A stretch of DNA of 64,000 nucleotides from Agromyces luteolus (GCF_009729855.1 NZ_WODA01000002.1:248001-312000), one strand, 5' to 3'; counted from the first letter of the stretch, positions 35,321-44,380 are shown. Notes: generated by a model from the sequence alone, not told the origin. Numbers and translations: made by a program.

Positions 35321-38284
35321 TCAGTGCGTCGCGCGCGCCAGGTAGACCGCCTCGGTGCGACTCGACGCCCCGAGCTTCCGGAGGATCGCCGACACGTGCA
35401 CGCTCGCCGTCTTGCCGCTGATGTAGAGACGCTCGCCGATCTGCCGGTTGCTGAGGCCCTCGGCGATGAGGTCGAGCACCTGACGCTCGCGAGCGGTGAG
35501 CTCGGCGACCGCGTCGGCCGGGTCGTCCGCTCCGGCCACGCCCGCGGCGCCCTGCCGGGTGTCGCGGTGCGTCGCGCCGTCGAGCGCGAGGCCGGCCTGC
35601 ATCGCGACGCGCGCGGTGCGCGTCTGCACGGCCGTGACGCCGCCCTCGACCGCTCCGTCGAACGCTTCCTGCAGCGCGTCGCGCGCGGCCTGCCGTTCGC
35701 CGCCGTCGAGCAGCGCCTCGCCCAGGCGCAGGAGCGCGTACGGGCGGAGGAACCTCGGCGCGGTGTCGGCCGTCGCCCGCTCCGCGGCCGCCCGCCACGC
35801 GGCATCCGTCGGCGCCAGTTCGGCCTCGACGAACGCCTTCCAGAGCGGATGCGTCGGCCAGAACGAGAGCCGGTCGATGAGCGCTCGCACCTCGGGCTCG
35901 GCGTCGAGGATCTCGGCGGCCTCGGCCTCCGAGACCCGCGCCGGGTCGGCGCGGACCGCCGCGATCACGCGGGCGAGCGCCCAGAGCAGGGGCTCCGCGT
36001 AGCCGGCGAGCGGCAGCACCTCTTCGCGCAGCACGCCGCGACCGTCGCGCCACGCCTGCGACAGGTCGCCGACGGCGAGCGCGATCTCGACGGCGACCCG
36101 GCCCACGGCGAGCCGCGTCTGCATCTCGACCTGCATCACGGGTAGCATCGCCGGGCGGACCTGGCGGAACTGGGCGGCCGCGTGCTCGGCATCGCCGCGC
36201 CACACGAGCGCCCAGAGCTTCGCGCGCTCGAGGTACGTGCGGACGGGACCGGGCGGGTCGAGCGCGAGCGCGCGTTCGATGAGCGCGTCTGCACGGTCCC
36301 ATTCCCCGAGCGCGAAGAGCGGGTCGACGGCGTTCGAGGCGAGGATCACGCCCGAGCTGCGCTCCACGCCCTGCGCCCGGGCGCGCGAGAGGCCCTCTTC
36401 CGCGAGCCGGACGGCCTCGGGGAAGTCGCCCACGAGGTAGCGCAGGTCGGAGGCGTTGACCCAGTAGCGCAGCAGCGCGGCGCCGTCGCCCTCGGCGAGC
36501 TGACGCGAACGCTCGATGTCGGCGAGCCCGCGTTCGACCTCGCCGCGCGACGCGCGGCTGACGGCGCTGATGTTCATCGCCACGGAGGCGTACCGGGCGA
36601 ACCCGAGCGAGCTCGCGAGCTCGTACGCGGCGTCGGCCGTCTCGACGGCCTCGTCGATGCGGGCCTCGATCATGAGCCGCCCGGCGAGCCCCGTCATGAT
36701 GGTGGCGCGCAGCTCCTCGGAGTCGTCGTCGGGGATCGCGGCGAGCGCCTCCTCGAGGATCTCGATGGACCCGCCCCGGCCGACGTTGGCGAGGTAGAGC
36801 GCCTTGTCGCGCAGCAGCCGCGGGTAGTTCGGATCGCTCCTGGGGCACTCGGCGAGCGCGAGCTTCACGAGGGCGACGCTGCGTTCGCCCTCGCCGGCGT
36901 GACGCAGCTGGGAGGCCGTGCGGCCCATGAGCTCGAGCTTGGTCATGCCGGCGATGCGCTCGGCGTCGGGCACGGTCTCCCACAGCTCGAGCGCACGTTC
37001 GCCGAGCTGGGACGAGGTCGCGTAGGCGACCGCGGCGCGGGCCTCCCGCATGGCCTGGATCGTCGCGGGGAACGCGCGCACGGGGTCGCGGGCACCGAGC
37101 CAGTGGTATGAGATCTCCGCTGCCAGGCGGCGGCCGCCCGCGGCGGCCTGCGCCTCGTACGCCTCGGCGTAGCGGGCGTGGAACCGCGCCCGCTCGCCGG
37201 GGAGCAGGTCGGCGAGGATCGCCTCGCGCACGAGCGCGTGGCGGAACGCGTAGTCGTCGCCGTCGATCACGAGCACCCCATAGGTGACGGCCTCGCGAGC
37301 CGCCGACTCGAGCGCCTCGTCGGAGCCGCGGTACACGGCGGCGAGCAGGGCGTGCGGCACGCGGACGCCCCCGGTGGAGAGCAGTCGCAGGAGCTCCTGC
37401 GCATCGTCGGAGAGCCGCTCGTAGCGTGCGAGCAGCAGGTCGCGCAGCGTCGCGGGCACGAAGCCCTCGTCGCGGCACCCGTCGATGCCGACGAGCTCCT
37501 CGACGAAGAACGGCACGCCGTCGCTGCGTCGGAACACGGCCTCGAGCACGCGGTCGCTCGGCGCCTCGTCGTCGATCAGCGTGCCCACGAGGGCGCGGAC
37601 CTCGGCCTCGTCCAATCGGGCGAGCTCGCGCCGCTCGACCCAGCGGTCGCGCTCGGCCTCGGAGAGGAACAGGCGGAGCGGGTGGCCGCGCGTCACGTCG
37701 TCGGTGCGGTACGTGAGCAGCATGAGCAGGCGACTCGAGCCGAGCGAACGCAGGAGGAAGCGGAGCAGCGCGAGGGTCGCGGCATCCGCCCAGTGCAGGT
37801 CCTCGATGACGAGCACGATCGGGAGGTCGCGCGAGAGGGTCTCGAGCAGCACCGCGACGGCCTCGTGCAGCTGGCCGCTGCCGGCGCCGCCCGGCGTGAC
37901 GACGATCTCGCCGGCGGTGACGGCGTCGGATGCCGCGAGCTCGGGCAGCAGGGCCACGAGCGCCGCACGCCCCGGGCCGACGGCCTCGAGCGCGCGCTCC
38001 GCACCGACCTGGGCGACGAGCTGGCGGAGGGCGCCCTTGACGGGGGCGTAGGGCGCGGCGACGTCGCCGAGGTCGACGCACTGGCCGAGGATCAGGCGGA
38101 CGTCGGGGCCGAGGCCCGCGATGAACTCGGACACGAGCCGGGACTTGCCGATGCCGGCCTCGCCGCCGATGACGGCGGTCGCAGGCGTGCCGGCGCGCAC
38201 GGCATCGAGCAGGCTGTTGAGCCACTCGAGCTCGGCGTCGCGGGCGATCATGGTGGGGCTCGACGAAGAGCTGGTCACACCCAT
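35321..38284 (-). CDS. Large ATP-binding LuxR-family (LAL/MalT-like) regulator
   Basis: A 987-residue regulator. A STAND/AAA ATPase domain at the N-terminus has Walker A GGEAGIGKS (40-48) and a Walker B-like ILVIEDLHWAD pattern near 160. A long TPR-like helical region fills the middle, and a C-terminal LuxR HTH spans about 920-987 (LTARERQVLDLIAEGLSNRQIGERL). LAL-type regulators activate catabolic or secondary-metabolism genes after ligand and ATP binding. No obvious target cluster lies adjacent. I chose ATG 38284; the longer frame to 38404 adds an Ala-rich stretch that collides with the preceding small gene. Confidence 0.93.
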   Translation of the reverse strand: MGVTSSSSSPTMIARDAELEWLNSLLDAVRAGTPATAVIGGEAGIGKSRLVSEFIAGLGPDVRLILGQCVDLGDVAAPYAPVKGALRQLVAQVGAERALEAVGPGRAALVALLPELAASDAVTAGEIVVTPGGAGSGQLHEAVAVLLETLSRDLPIVLVIEDLHWADAATLALLRFLLRSLGSSRLLMLLTYRTDDVTRGHPLRLFLSEAERDRWVERRELARLDEAEVRALVGTLIDDEAPSDRVLEAVFRRSDGVPFFVEELVGIDGCRDEGFVPATLRDLLLARYERLSDDAQELLRLLSTGGVRVPHALLAAVYRGSDEALESAAREAVTYGVLVIDGDDYAFRHALVREAILADLLPGERARFHARYAEAYEAQAAAGGRRLAAEISYHWLGARDPVRAFPATIQAMREARAAVAYATSSQLGERALELWETVPDAERIAGMTKLELMGRTASQLRHAGEGERSVALVKLALAECPRSDPNYPRLLRDKALYLANVGRGGSIEILEEALAAIPDDDSEELRATIMTGLAGRLMIEARIDEAVETADAAYELASSLGFARYASVAMNISAVSRASRGEVERGLADIERSRQLAEGDGAALLRYWVNASDLRYLVGDFPEAVRLAEEGLSRARAQGVERSSGVILASNAVDPLFALGEWDRADALIERALALDPPGPVRTYLERAKLWALVWRGDAEHAAAQFRQVRPAMLPVMQVEMQTRLAVGRVAVEIALAVGDLSQAWRDGRGVLREEVLPLAGYAEPLLWALARVIAAVRADPARVSEAEAAEILDAEPEVRALIDRLSFWPTHPLWKAFVEAELAPTDAAWRAAAERATADTAPRFLRPYALLRLGEALLDGGERQAARDALQEAFDGAVEGGVTAVQTRTARVAMQAGLALDGATHRDTRQGAAGVAGADDPADAVAELTARERQVLDLIAEGLSNRQIGERLYISGKTASVHVSAILRKLGASSRTEAVYLARATH

Positions 38285-38400
38285 ATCGTCCCACGCACCG
38301 ACGACAACGGCGCCGGCCCCATCGGGCCGACGCCGTGGCGTGGTGTCGTCGCTCGCGGCGGCCGCCGCGGCCGCCGCCGGACCCGCGCCGTCGTGCGCGC

Positions 38401-38586
38401 TCACCGCGCGAACAGCGGAAGGTGGAAGCGGCGGTGCGGCGCACGGACGCGACGGCCGCCACGGCCGGCGGCGGGCGCCTCGGCCTCGCGCTCCGCCGCG
38501 GCCTGCGCGTGCGCGATCCGCTGCTCCGCGCCGAGGAGGTTCACCTCGTGCACCTGCCGGGCGACGAATCCTGCCGAGTAGTCCAT
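38401..38586 (-). CDS. Small basic hypothetical protein (61 aa)
   Basis: A 61-residue protein supported chiefly by a textbook AGGAGGA site 6 nt before its ATG. The N-terminal half (MDYSAGFVARQVHEVN...EQRIAHAQAAAEREAE) is amphipathic helix; the C-terminal half is Arg/Gly-rich and basic. No family recognised. It reads in the same direction as, and immediately upstream of, the LuxR regulator, and follows the 36-residue gene, so the three may share a transcript. Confidence 0.6.
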   Translation of the reverse strand: MDYSAGFVARQVHEVNLLGAEQRIAHAQAAAEREAEAPAAGRGGRRVRAPHRRFHLPLFAR

Positions 38587-38736
38587 GGTGTCCTCCTGAT
38601 CCGGGTGATGGTCCGAGGCTCCTCCCTGAGGTGCCCCGCGTTCATCGGGAGATGTGCGTATTTCGTGGGGCGGGGCCGCTGAGGTGGTCCTCAGGGCCCC
38701 GATCGATCGGATGCGGATGTCCGGGTCGCTCCGACC

Positions 38737-38847
38737 TCAGTGCGACAGTGTGGGCATGCGGTGGTAGCCGTCCCTGCGGAACTGGACCACCGACGCGATC
38801 ACGGCACCAGCCGTGACGAGCCCGAGCACGAGCATCGCTGCGAACAT
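38737..38847 (-). CDS. 36-residue single-helix membrane protein
   Basis: A very short open frame with a near-perfect GGAAGGAGGTG Shine-Dalgarno sequence 5 nt before its ATG. The product starts with one hydrophobic helix (FAAMLVLGLVTAGAVIASVV) followed by a short polar tail QFRRDGYHRMPTLSH. The RDGYHRMPT tail resembles a recurring motif (DGY-x-R-x-PT) I associate with tiny actinobacterial membrane proteins; that is recall, not a search. It is probably a single-pass membrane protein of unknown role. The 149 bp between it and the 61-residue gene show no other gene. Confidence 0.7.
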   Translation of the reverse strand: MFAAMLVLGLVTAGAVIASVVQFRRDGYHRMPTLSH

Positions 38848-39000
38848 CACGCACCTCCTTCCGTGTTTGTCTGCTTCGGTTTCCCGTCGGTTCCGGAAAG
38901 CTGCCGGTCCGGGTCGATGAGACGATGGTGCGCGCTGAGGTACCGGTCGCTCATCGGGAGTTCGGCGTATCTCCGTCGGCCGACCGGGCCCTGAGGCCCC

Positions 39001-39726
39001 TCAGGCGGCCGGCTCGGACGCCTCGTCGAGCGTCGCCGGAGGCGAGTCGCGCGTCGTCAGCGCACGCACCGATTCGGGTACGGGCGTGCCCGGAGGGGTC
39101 AGCCCCGAGGCGATCGGGGCGGCCCACCGCCGTTCGAGCGGCACGACGCCGGCCCATGCCGCGTGGTCCTCGCCGTCGCCCTCGTCCTCCGAGGGCCCGC
39201 CGGAACGCTGCTTCATGACCACGTCGTCGAGCGCGAGCCGCAGCACGCGCGTCGCGGCGACCTCCTTGCGCCGCATGCCGCGCACCTCGGCCGCGCGCCC
39301 CGGCATGAGCCGATCGGAGAGGGCGAGCAGCGCGGCATCCGCCTCGGCCTCGGGGACCGGTTCGAGGACGCCCTGCACGGTCGCGCTGCGGTAGTTCATC
39401 GAGCTGTCGAAGAGCGAGCGCGCGTAGACCAGCCCGTCGAGCGCGGTCACCGCGAAGGCGACGGGCGTGCGGGCGGATGCCGCGCGGAGCGCGAATCCTC
39501 CCCCGGTCGAGCCGTGCAGCACCACGTGCTCGCCGACGCGGGCGAAGCCCATCGGGACGACGACCGGCACGCCGCCCGCGACCACGGCGAGGTGGCCGAC
39601 GAGCTCGGTGTCGAGCAGCTCGTGGAGTGCGAACCGGTCGACGGTCTCGCGGTCGGGCAGGCGGCGGATGCGGCGGGCCGGGGCCGGGGCGGTTCCGCTG
39701 GTCGGGCTCGGGGTGGTGGTGGACAT
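39001..39726 (-). CDS. Pyridoxamine 5'-phosphate oxidase-family FMN-binding protein
   Basis: A 241-residue split-barrel flavoprotein of the PNPOx-like_2/NimA group: LHELLDTELVGHLAVVAGGVPVVVPMGFARVGEHVVLHG at the N-terminus, then VAFAVTALDGLVYARSLFDSSMNYRSATVQGVLE. Such proteins bind FMN or F420 and reduce small molecules; the exact substrate is unknown. A Ser/Glu/Asp-rich segment near 190 and a Pro-rich tail are unstructured. It is divergent from a MocR/PdxR-type regulator with a 77-bp gap holding ACCAG repeats, so that regulator probably controls it. ATG at 39726. Confidence 0.9.
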   Translation of the reverse strand: MSTTTPSPTSGTAPAPARRIRRLPDRETVDRFALHELLDTELVGHLAVVAGGVPVVVPMGFARVGEHVVLHGSTGGGFALRAASARTPVAFAVTALDGLVYARSLFDSSMNYRSATVQGVLEPVPEAEADAALLALSDRLMPGRAAEVRGMRRKEVAATRVLRLALDDVVMKQRSGGPSEDEGDGEDHAAWAGVVPLERRWAAPIASGLTPPGTPVPESVRALTTRDSPPATLDEASEPAA

Positions 39727-39729
39727 GCG

Positions 39730-39768
39730 ACCAGTGTGCGTCCGCCGCTGGTATGGTGAGCAGACCAG
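39730..39768. promoter_or_regulatory. ACCAG/CTGGT repeats in the divergent MocR promoter region
   Basis: ACCAG occurs at 39730-39734 and 39764-39768, and CTGGT at 39748-39752, giving one direct and one inverted pair. A TATGGT at 39752-39757 may be the -10 of the regulator gene. The arrangement of direct plus inverted repeats is typical of MocR/PdxR operators. Confidence 0.5.
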
Positions 39769-39803
39769 TTCTCGCCCAACCGAGCAGTCCAGTAGGGGAT
39801 GTG

Positions 39804-41312
39804 ATGGACGGACCGCTGCTCACCATCGACCGGGAGGACGAGCGTCCGCTCGGCGTGCAGCTCGTCGACGGGCTGCGCCGCGGCATCCTGTCGGGCCGGC
39901 TGCGGACCGGCGATCCGCTGCCGTCCACGCGCGCGCTCGCGGCCGAGCTCGGCGTCGCCCGCAGCTCGGTTGTCGCCGCATACGACCAGCTCGCCGGCGA
40001 GGGCTACCTCGAGGTGCGCCAGGGCGCTCCGACGCGGGTCGCGCCGCTCGCGATGCCGCCGGCTCCCCCGACCCGGACCCCCGGGTCGACGGTCGTCGCG
40101 GGTGCCGGCCCGGGCGCACCCGCGACGAGCGCCGGCACCGGTCTCGCGACGGCCGGCACCGGTCCCCGTGCGACCGTCGACCTGCGACCCGGGCGGCCGT
40201 CGACCGCGCGGCTGGACGAGCGCGCCTGGCGCGCGGCCTGGCGCGCGGCGGCCCGCCGGCCCGTGCCCGACGACACGGCGCCCGACTTCGGCGCACCACG
40301 GCTCCGCGCCGAGATCGCCGAGCACCTGCGGCACGCCCGCGGCGTGACCTGCTCGCCCGACGACGTCGTCGTCACCGCGGGCACGAGCGACGCCGTCGCG
40401 CTGCTGGCGACCGCGCTCCGGATCCTCGTCGACGGGACCCCGCGGGTCGCCGTCGAGCACCCCGGCTACCCCTCCGCGCGGCGCGTGCTCGTGCGCCGGG
40501 GCGCACTCGAGACGGTCGCCGTGCCGGTCGATCGCGACGGCATCGAGGTCGGCGCGCTCCGAGGCATCCGCCCCGCACCGCACGCCGTGCTCCTGACCCC
40601 GAGCCACCAGTACCCGCTCGGCGGCCGGTTGCCCGTCGCGACGCGGCTCGCCGTGCTCGAGTGGGCCGAGGCATCCGACGCCCTCGTCTTCGAGGACGAC
40701 TACGACAGCGAGTTCCGCCACGTCGGGCCGCCGTTGCCGGCGCTCGCCTCGCTCGACCGGTCGGGGCACGCCGTGCTCCTCGGCAGCTTCTCCAAGGTGC
40801 TCACGCCGTGGCTGCGGCTCGGGTACCTCGTGCTGCCCGCGAACCCGGCGCTGCGCGAGGCCGTCGCCGCCGCCCGCGACGACGAGACCTGCCCGGTGCC
40901 GGGCATCGCGCAGGCGGCCATGGCCGAGCTGCTCTCGACCGGCGCCGTGCGGCGCCACATCGCCGCGGCGAAGCGCGACTACGCGCACCGCCGCTCCCTC
41001 GTCATCGAGGCCCTCGACGGCATCGACGGCGCTCCGCTCTCGGGCCTCGACGGCGGGCTGCACGCGGTCGTCGGCCTCGCGTCCGCCGGGGCGTCCGCTC
41101 GCGTCGTCGGCCGCCTCGCCGACGCCGGGATCCTCGTCGCGCCGCTCGCCGACTACTCGGCCGTGCCGGGCGAGGGGCCGTCGGGGATCGTGCTGGGCTA
41201 CGCGTCGCCGCCCGACGCGCAGCTCGCGGGCGCGCTCGCGCACGTGCGAGCCGCCGTCGAGCATGCGCTCCGACCCGGCACTTCCCACGCCGCGCCGACG
41301 GCGCTAGCCTGA
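39804..41312 (+). CDS. MocR/PdxR-family regulator (GntR HTH plus aminotransferase domain)
   Basis: A 502-residue protein. Residues 1-80 are a GntR winged helix (LRTGDPLPSTRALAAELGVARSSVVAAY). After a Pro/Ala/Thr-rich linker of about 45 residues, a fold-type I aminotransferase domain carries the PLP lysine K331 in GSFSKVLTPWLRLGY. MocR proteins use bound PLP as effector or cofactor to control vitamin B6 or amino-acid genes. The divergent neighbour is a pyridoxamine-oxidase-family protein, which fits this role. ATG at 39804. Confidence 0.93.
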   Translation: MDGPLLTIDREDERPLGVQLVDGLRRGILSGRLRTGDPLPSTRALAAELGVARSSVVAAYDQLAGEGYLEVRQGAPTRVAPLAMPPAPPTRTPGSTVVAGAGPGAPATSAGTGLATAGTGPRATVDLRPGRPSTARLDERAWRAAWRAAARRPVPDDTAPDFGAPRLRAEIAEHLRHARGVTCSPDDVVVTAGTSDAVALLATALRILVDGTPRVAVEHPGYPSARRVLVRRGALETVAVPVDRDGIEVGALRGIRPAPHAVLLTPSHQYPLGGRLPVATRLAVLEWAEASDALVFEDDYDSEFRHVGPPLPALASLDRSGHAVLLGSFSKVLTPWLRLGYLVLPANPALREAVAAARDDETCPVPGIAQAAMAELLSTGAVRRHIAAAKRDYAHRRSLVIEALDGIDGAPLSGLDGGLHAVVGLASAGASARVVGRLADAGILVAPLADYSAVPGEGPSGIVLGYASPPDAQLAGALAHVRAAVEHALRPGTSHAAPTALA

Positions 41313-41356
41313 CCCCGTCCGCGGTCCCGAACACCGCGGCGAATTCGGGGGGCGGT

Positions 41357-41851
41357 ATGCGTCATCGGCGACCCGCGCGGCCGGCGACCCTGCTCGCGGC
41401 CGGGCTCCTGACCCTGTGCGGCGTGCTCACGCTGCTCGCCGGGTGCGCGCCGCCCGAGCGGATCGAGGCGGCGCCGGTCACCGTGACGGCCACGGTCACG
41501 ACCACCGCGACCGCGACCATGACCGTGACCGCCGAGCCGCCGACGGGCGAGCCCGGTACCGCGCCCGTGCCGGATCCCGTCCCGAACGCCCCCGCGCCCG
41601 TCTACGAGTGGGGTCCGGCCGTCGACGACGGACCGATCCCGGGAGCGACCGGGACGCCCGAGCTCGATGCGGGCGGGGAGCCGGAACGGTACGTCATCGT
41701 CGCGGGCGACAGCTTCTTCGACGTGGCGCAGCGCTTCAACCTGCCGCAGCAGCAGCTCCTGCGCATGAACCCGCAGGTGCACGACTTCGGCGAGACCGTC
41801 TACATCGGCGACGTCCTCAACCTGGACTGGGAGAAGGCCGGCATCGGCTGA
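41357..41851 (+). CDS. LysM-domain lipoprotein
   Basis: A 164-residue protein: basic N-terminus, hydrophobic segment and lipobox LLAGC (Cys near residue 30), then a Thr-rich stretch in which TVT/TAT recurs, a Pro-rich linker and one C-terminal LysM domain (YVIVAGDSFFDVAQRFNLPQ...IGDVLNL in segments). It should be anchored to the outer membrane face and bind peptidoglycan N-acetylglucosamine. The start is the ATG at 41357; TAGCCT at 41307-41312, inside the end of the preceding gene, may be its -10. The partner enzyme is unknown. Confidence 0.88.
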   Translation: MRHRRPARPATLLAAGLLTLCGVLTLLAGCAPPERIEAAPVTVTATVTTTATATMTVTAEPPTGEPGTAPVPDPVPNAPAPVYEWGPAVDDGPIPGATGTPELDAGGEPERYVIVAGDSFFDVAQRFNLPQQQLLRMNPQVHDFGETVYIGDVLNLDWEKAGIG

Positions 41852-41936
41852 CGGGGCCGGCCACGATGCATCCGCTCGCCCCTCGATCGTCGCGGGCGGA
41901 TGCCGCGGCCCGGCCGGTCGGCGTACGGTTGACCCC

Positions 41937-44075
41937 GTGCTGACTCCTCCGGTGACCGACAAGCGACCGACCGAACGCAGCCACCACGGCGACGTGGTGA
42001 TCGACCACTACGAGTGGTTGCGCGACAAGGACGACCCAGCGGTCATCGCCCACCTCGAGGAGGAGAACGCCTACACCAAGGCGAGGACGAAGCACCTCTC
42101 GCTCCTCCAGGAGCAGGTCTTCGACGAGATCAAGCACCGCACCAAGGAGACCGACCTCAGCGTGCCCACCCGCGAGGGCGACTGGTGGTACTACTCGCGC
42201 ACGGTCGAGGGGCTGCAGTACGGCATCCACTGCCGCGTCGCCGCGCGCGCCGCCGACGACTGGGAACCGCCCGCGATCCCCGAGGACGGCTCGCCGCTGC
42301 CGGGCGAGCAGGTGCTGCTCGACGACAACGTCGAGGCCGAGGGCCACGAGTTCTTCTCGCTCGGCAGCTTCGACGTGACCGTCGACGGTTCGACGCTGCT
42401 GTTCGGCGTCGACGTCGAGGGCGACGAGCGGTACACGATCCGGCTGCGCGACCTCGGCGGCTCGGGTCGCGCGTTCGACGACGAGATCCCCGGCACGGCG
42501 GCGGGCGCGCTGTTCGACCCGAGCGGCCGGTACGTCTTCTACACGACCGTCGACGACGCCTGGCGGCCCGACACGGTCTGGCGGCACGAGGTCGGCACGC
42601 CCGCCTCGGCCGACGTGAAGGTCTTCCACGAGCCCGACGAGCGGTTCTGGCTGGGCGTCGGCCTCACCCGCAGCCGCCGCTACCTCGTGCTCGAGGCCGG
42701 TTCGCACGTCACGAGCGAGTCGTGGCTGCTCGACGCCGACGACCCGACGGGCGAGTTCCGCGTGGTCTGGCCGCGCCGCGACGGCGTGGAGTACGACGTC
42801 GAGCACGTCGTCGCCGGCGGCCACGACCGCCTCCTCGTCATCCACAACGAGGGCGACGCGGTGAACTTCGAGCTCGTGAGCGTCGCGGCCGACGACCCGC
42901 AGGGCGAGCGGCGGATGCTGCTGCCCCACGACCCGCGCATGCGCATCGAGGCCGCGCATGGCTTCCGCGACTTCGTCGCGCTCGAGTACCGCCGCGACGG
43001 GCTGCCGCGCGTGGCGATCGCCAAGGTCCCGCCGCAGGGCATCCCGGCCGACGCGACGGTCGACGACACCCTGCACGAGCTCGCCTTCGACGAGGAGCTC
43101 TTCTCCGCGGGCGTCGGCGCGAACCCCGACTGGGAGCAGCCGTCGCTGCGGATCGGCTACGGGAGCTTCGTCACGCCGTCGATGGTGATCGACGTCGACG
43201 TGGCATCCGGCGACCGCACGATTCGGAAGCAGCAGCCCGTGCTCGGCGACTACCACCCCGAGCGGTACGCGCAGAAGCGCGAATGGGCGACGGCGCCGGA
43301 CGGCACGAAGGTGCCGATCTCGCTCGTCTACCGGCACGACCTCGTCACGCTCGGCGAGCCCGCGCCCACGCTGCTGTACGGCTACGGCTCGTACGAGCAC
43401 GCGATCGACCCGGGCTTCGGGATCCCCCGGCTCTCGCTCCTCGACCGCGGCATGGTGTTCGCGATCGCGCACGTGCGCGGCGGCGGCGAGATGGGCCGGC
43501 TCTGGTACGAGCACGGCAAGAAGCTGCACAAGAAGCACACGTTCACCGACTTCATCGCCGCCGCCGAGCACCTGATCGACCGCGACGTCACGACGCCCGA
43601 TCACCTCGTCGCGCAGGGCGGCTCGGCCGGCGGACTGCTCATGGGCGCCGTCGCGAACCTCGCGCCGCGCCTGTTCGCCGGCATCGTGGCCGAGGTGCCG
43701 TTCGTCGACCCGCTGACCTCGATCCTCGACCCGTCGCTGCCGCTCACGGTCATCGAGTGGGACGAGTGGGGCAACCCGCTCGACGACCCCGAGGTCTACG
43801 CCTACATGAAGTCGTACGCGCCGGTCGAGAACGTGCACGCGGTCGGCTACCCGCGGATCCTCGCGATCACCTCGCTGAACGACACGCGCGTGCTCTACGT
43901 CGAGCCCGCGAAGTGGGTGGCCCGCCTTCGGGAGGTCGGCGCCGATCCGCTGCTGAAGGTCGAGATGGCCGCCGGGCACGGCGGCGTGTCGGGCCGCTAC
44001 GCGGCCTGGCGCGAGCGTGCGTTCGCGAACGCGTGGATCATCGACGCGGCGGGGGCGCATCCGAGCGGCGAGTAG
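41937..44075 (+). CDS. ptrB: S9A oligopeptidase B / prolyl oligopeptidase-family serine peptidase
   Basis: A 712-residue cytosolic serine peptidase. An N-terminal seven-bladed propeller (about 70-410) precedes an alpha/beta-hydrolase domain with catalytic Ser563 (GGSAGG), Asp649 (SLNDTRV) and His681 (AAGHGG). The YEWLRDKDDPAV start and YHPERYAQKREWA motif fit oligopeptidase B, which cuts after Arg/Lys in short peptides. The GTG start at 41937 follows TACGGT (41924-41929) by 7 nt, so the mRNA is probably leaderless. Its last 25 bases are within a direct repeat duplicated 192 bp downstream. Confidence 0.94.
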   Translation: MLTPPVTDKRPTERSHHGDVVIDHYEWLRDKDDPAVIAHLEEENAYTKARTKHLSLLQEQVFDEIKHRTKETDLSVPTREGDWWYYSRTVEGLQYGIHCRVAARAADDWEPPAIPEDGSPLPGEQVLLDDNVEAEGHEFFSLGSFDVTVDGSTLLFGVDVEGDERYTIRLRDLGGSGRAFDDEIPGTAAGALFDPSGRYVFYTTVDDAWRPDTVWRHEVGTPASADVKVFHEPDERFWLGVGLTRSRRYLVLEAGSHVTSESWLLDADDPTGEFRVVWPRRDGVEYDVEHVVAGGHDRLLVIHNEGDAVNFELVSVAADDPQGERRMLLPHDPRMRIEAAHGFRDFVALEYRRDGLPRVAIAKVPPQGIPADATVDDTLHELAFDEELFSAGVGANPDWEQPSLRIGYGSFVTPSMVIDVDVASGDRTIRKQQPVLGDYHPERYAQKREWATAPDGTKVPISLVYRHDLVTLGEPAPTLLYGYGSYEHAIDPGFGIPRLSLLDRGMVFAIAHVRGGGEMGRLWYEHGKKLHKKHTFTDFIAAAEHLIDRDVTTPDHLVAQGGSAGGLLMGAVANLAPRLFAGIVAEVPFVDPLTSILDPSLPLTVIEWDEWGNPLDDPEVYAYMKSYAPVENVHAVGYPRILAITSLNDTRVLYVEPAKWVARLREVGADPLLKVEMAAGHGGVSGRYAAWRERAFANAWIIDAAGAHPSGE

Positions 44076-44096
44076 CCACGGCATCCGCTCGCGCGC
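44051..44096. repeat. 46-bp direct repeat, copy 1 (overlaps ptrB stop)
   Basis: The first 23 bases (44051-44073) and last 17 bases (44080-44096) recur identically at 44243-44265 and 44272-44288; only the middle 6 bases differ. The copy includes the ptrB stop codon. Confidence 0.85.
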
Positions 44097-44150
44097 CGTG
44101 CGCGCCGTGCGCGCCGCCGTGCGCGGCGCCACTCGGCGGCCGGTACCGGT

Positions 44151-44230
44151 GGGTTCGTAGGACCACCGGCGGTCCGTAGGACGCGGAGGTGCGACTTCGT
44201 CCTACAGCACGCCGGTTGTCCTACGAACCC
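44151..44230. repeat. 80-bp nested palindrome (GTAGGAC family)
   Basis: The outer arms GGGTTCGTAGGAC (44151-44163) and GTCCTACGAACCC (44218-44230) are perfect reverse complements. Next come ACCGGC/GCCGGT, and the inner arms GTAGGAC (44176-44182) and GTCCTAC. It shares core and layout with 15825-15900. It lies in the 305-bp gap between ptrB and the FAD oxidoreductase gene, between two direct repeats. Confidence 0.9.
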
Positions 44231-44242
44231 GCTCGTGATCCG

Positions 44243-44288
44243 GGGGGCGCATCCGAGCGGCGAGTCGTCGGGGCATCCGCTCGCGCGC
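44243..44288. repeat. 46-bp direct repeat, copy 2
   Basis: A duplicate of 44051-44096 at an offset of exactly 192 bp, with 40 of 46 positions identical. In this copy the ptrB stop triplet is altered, so it looks like a gene-end remnant beyond the palindrome. Confidence 0.85.
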
Positions 44289-44380
44289 GCTGGGACCGGA
44301 GACGACTTCGGCAGGATGTCGACGGCGCGACGCTCGAAGTGGGGTCGCGGATGTCGGCGGGCGGGAACAGACTGGCCGTC

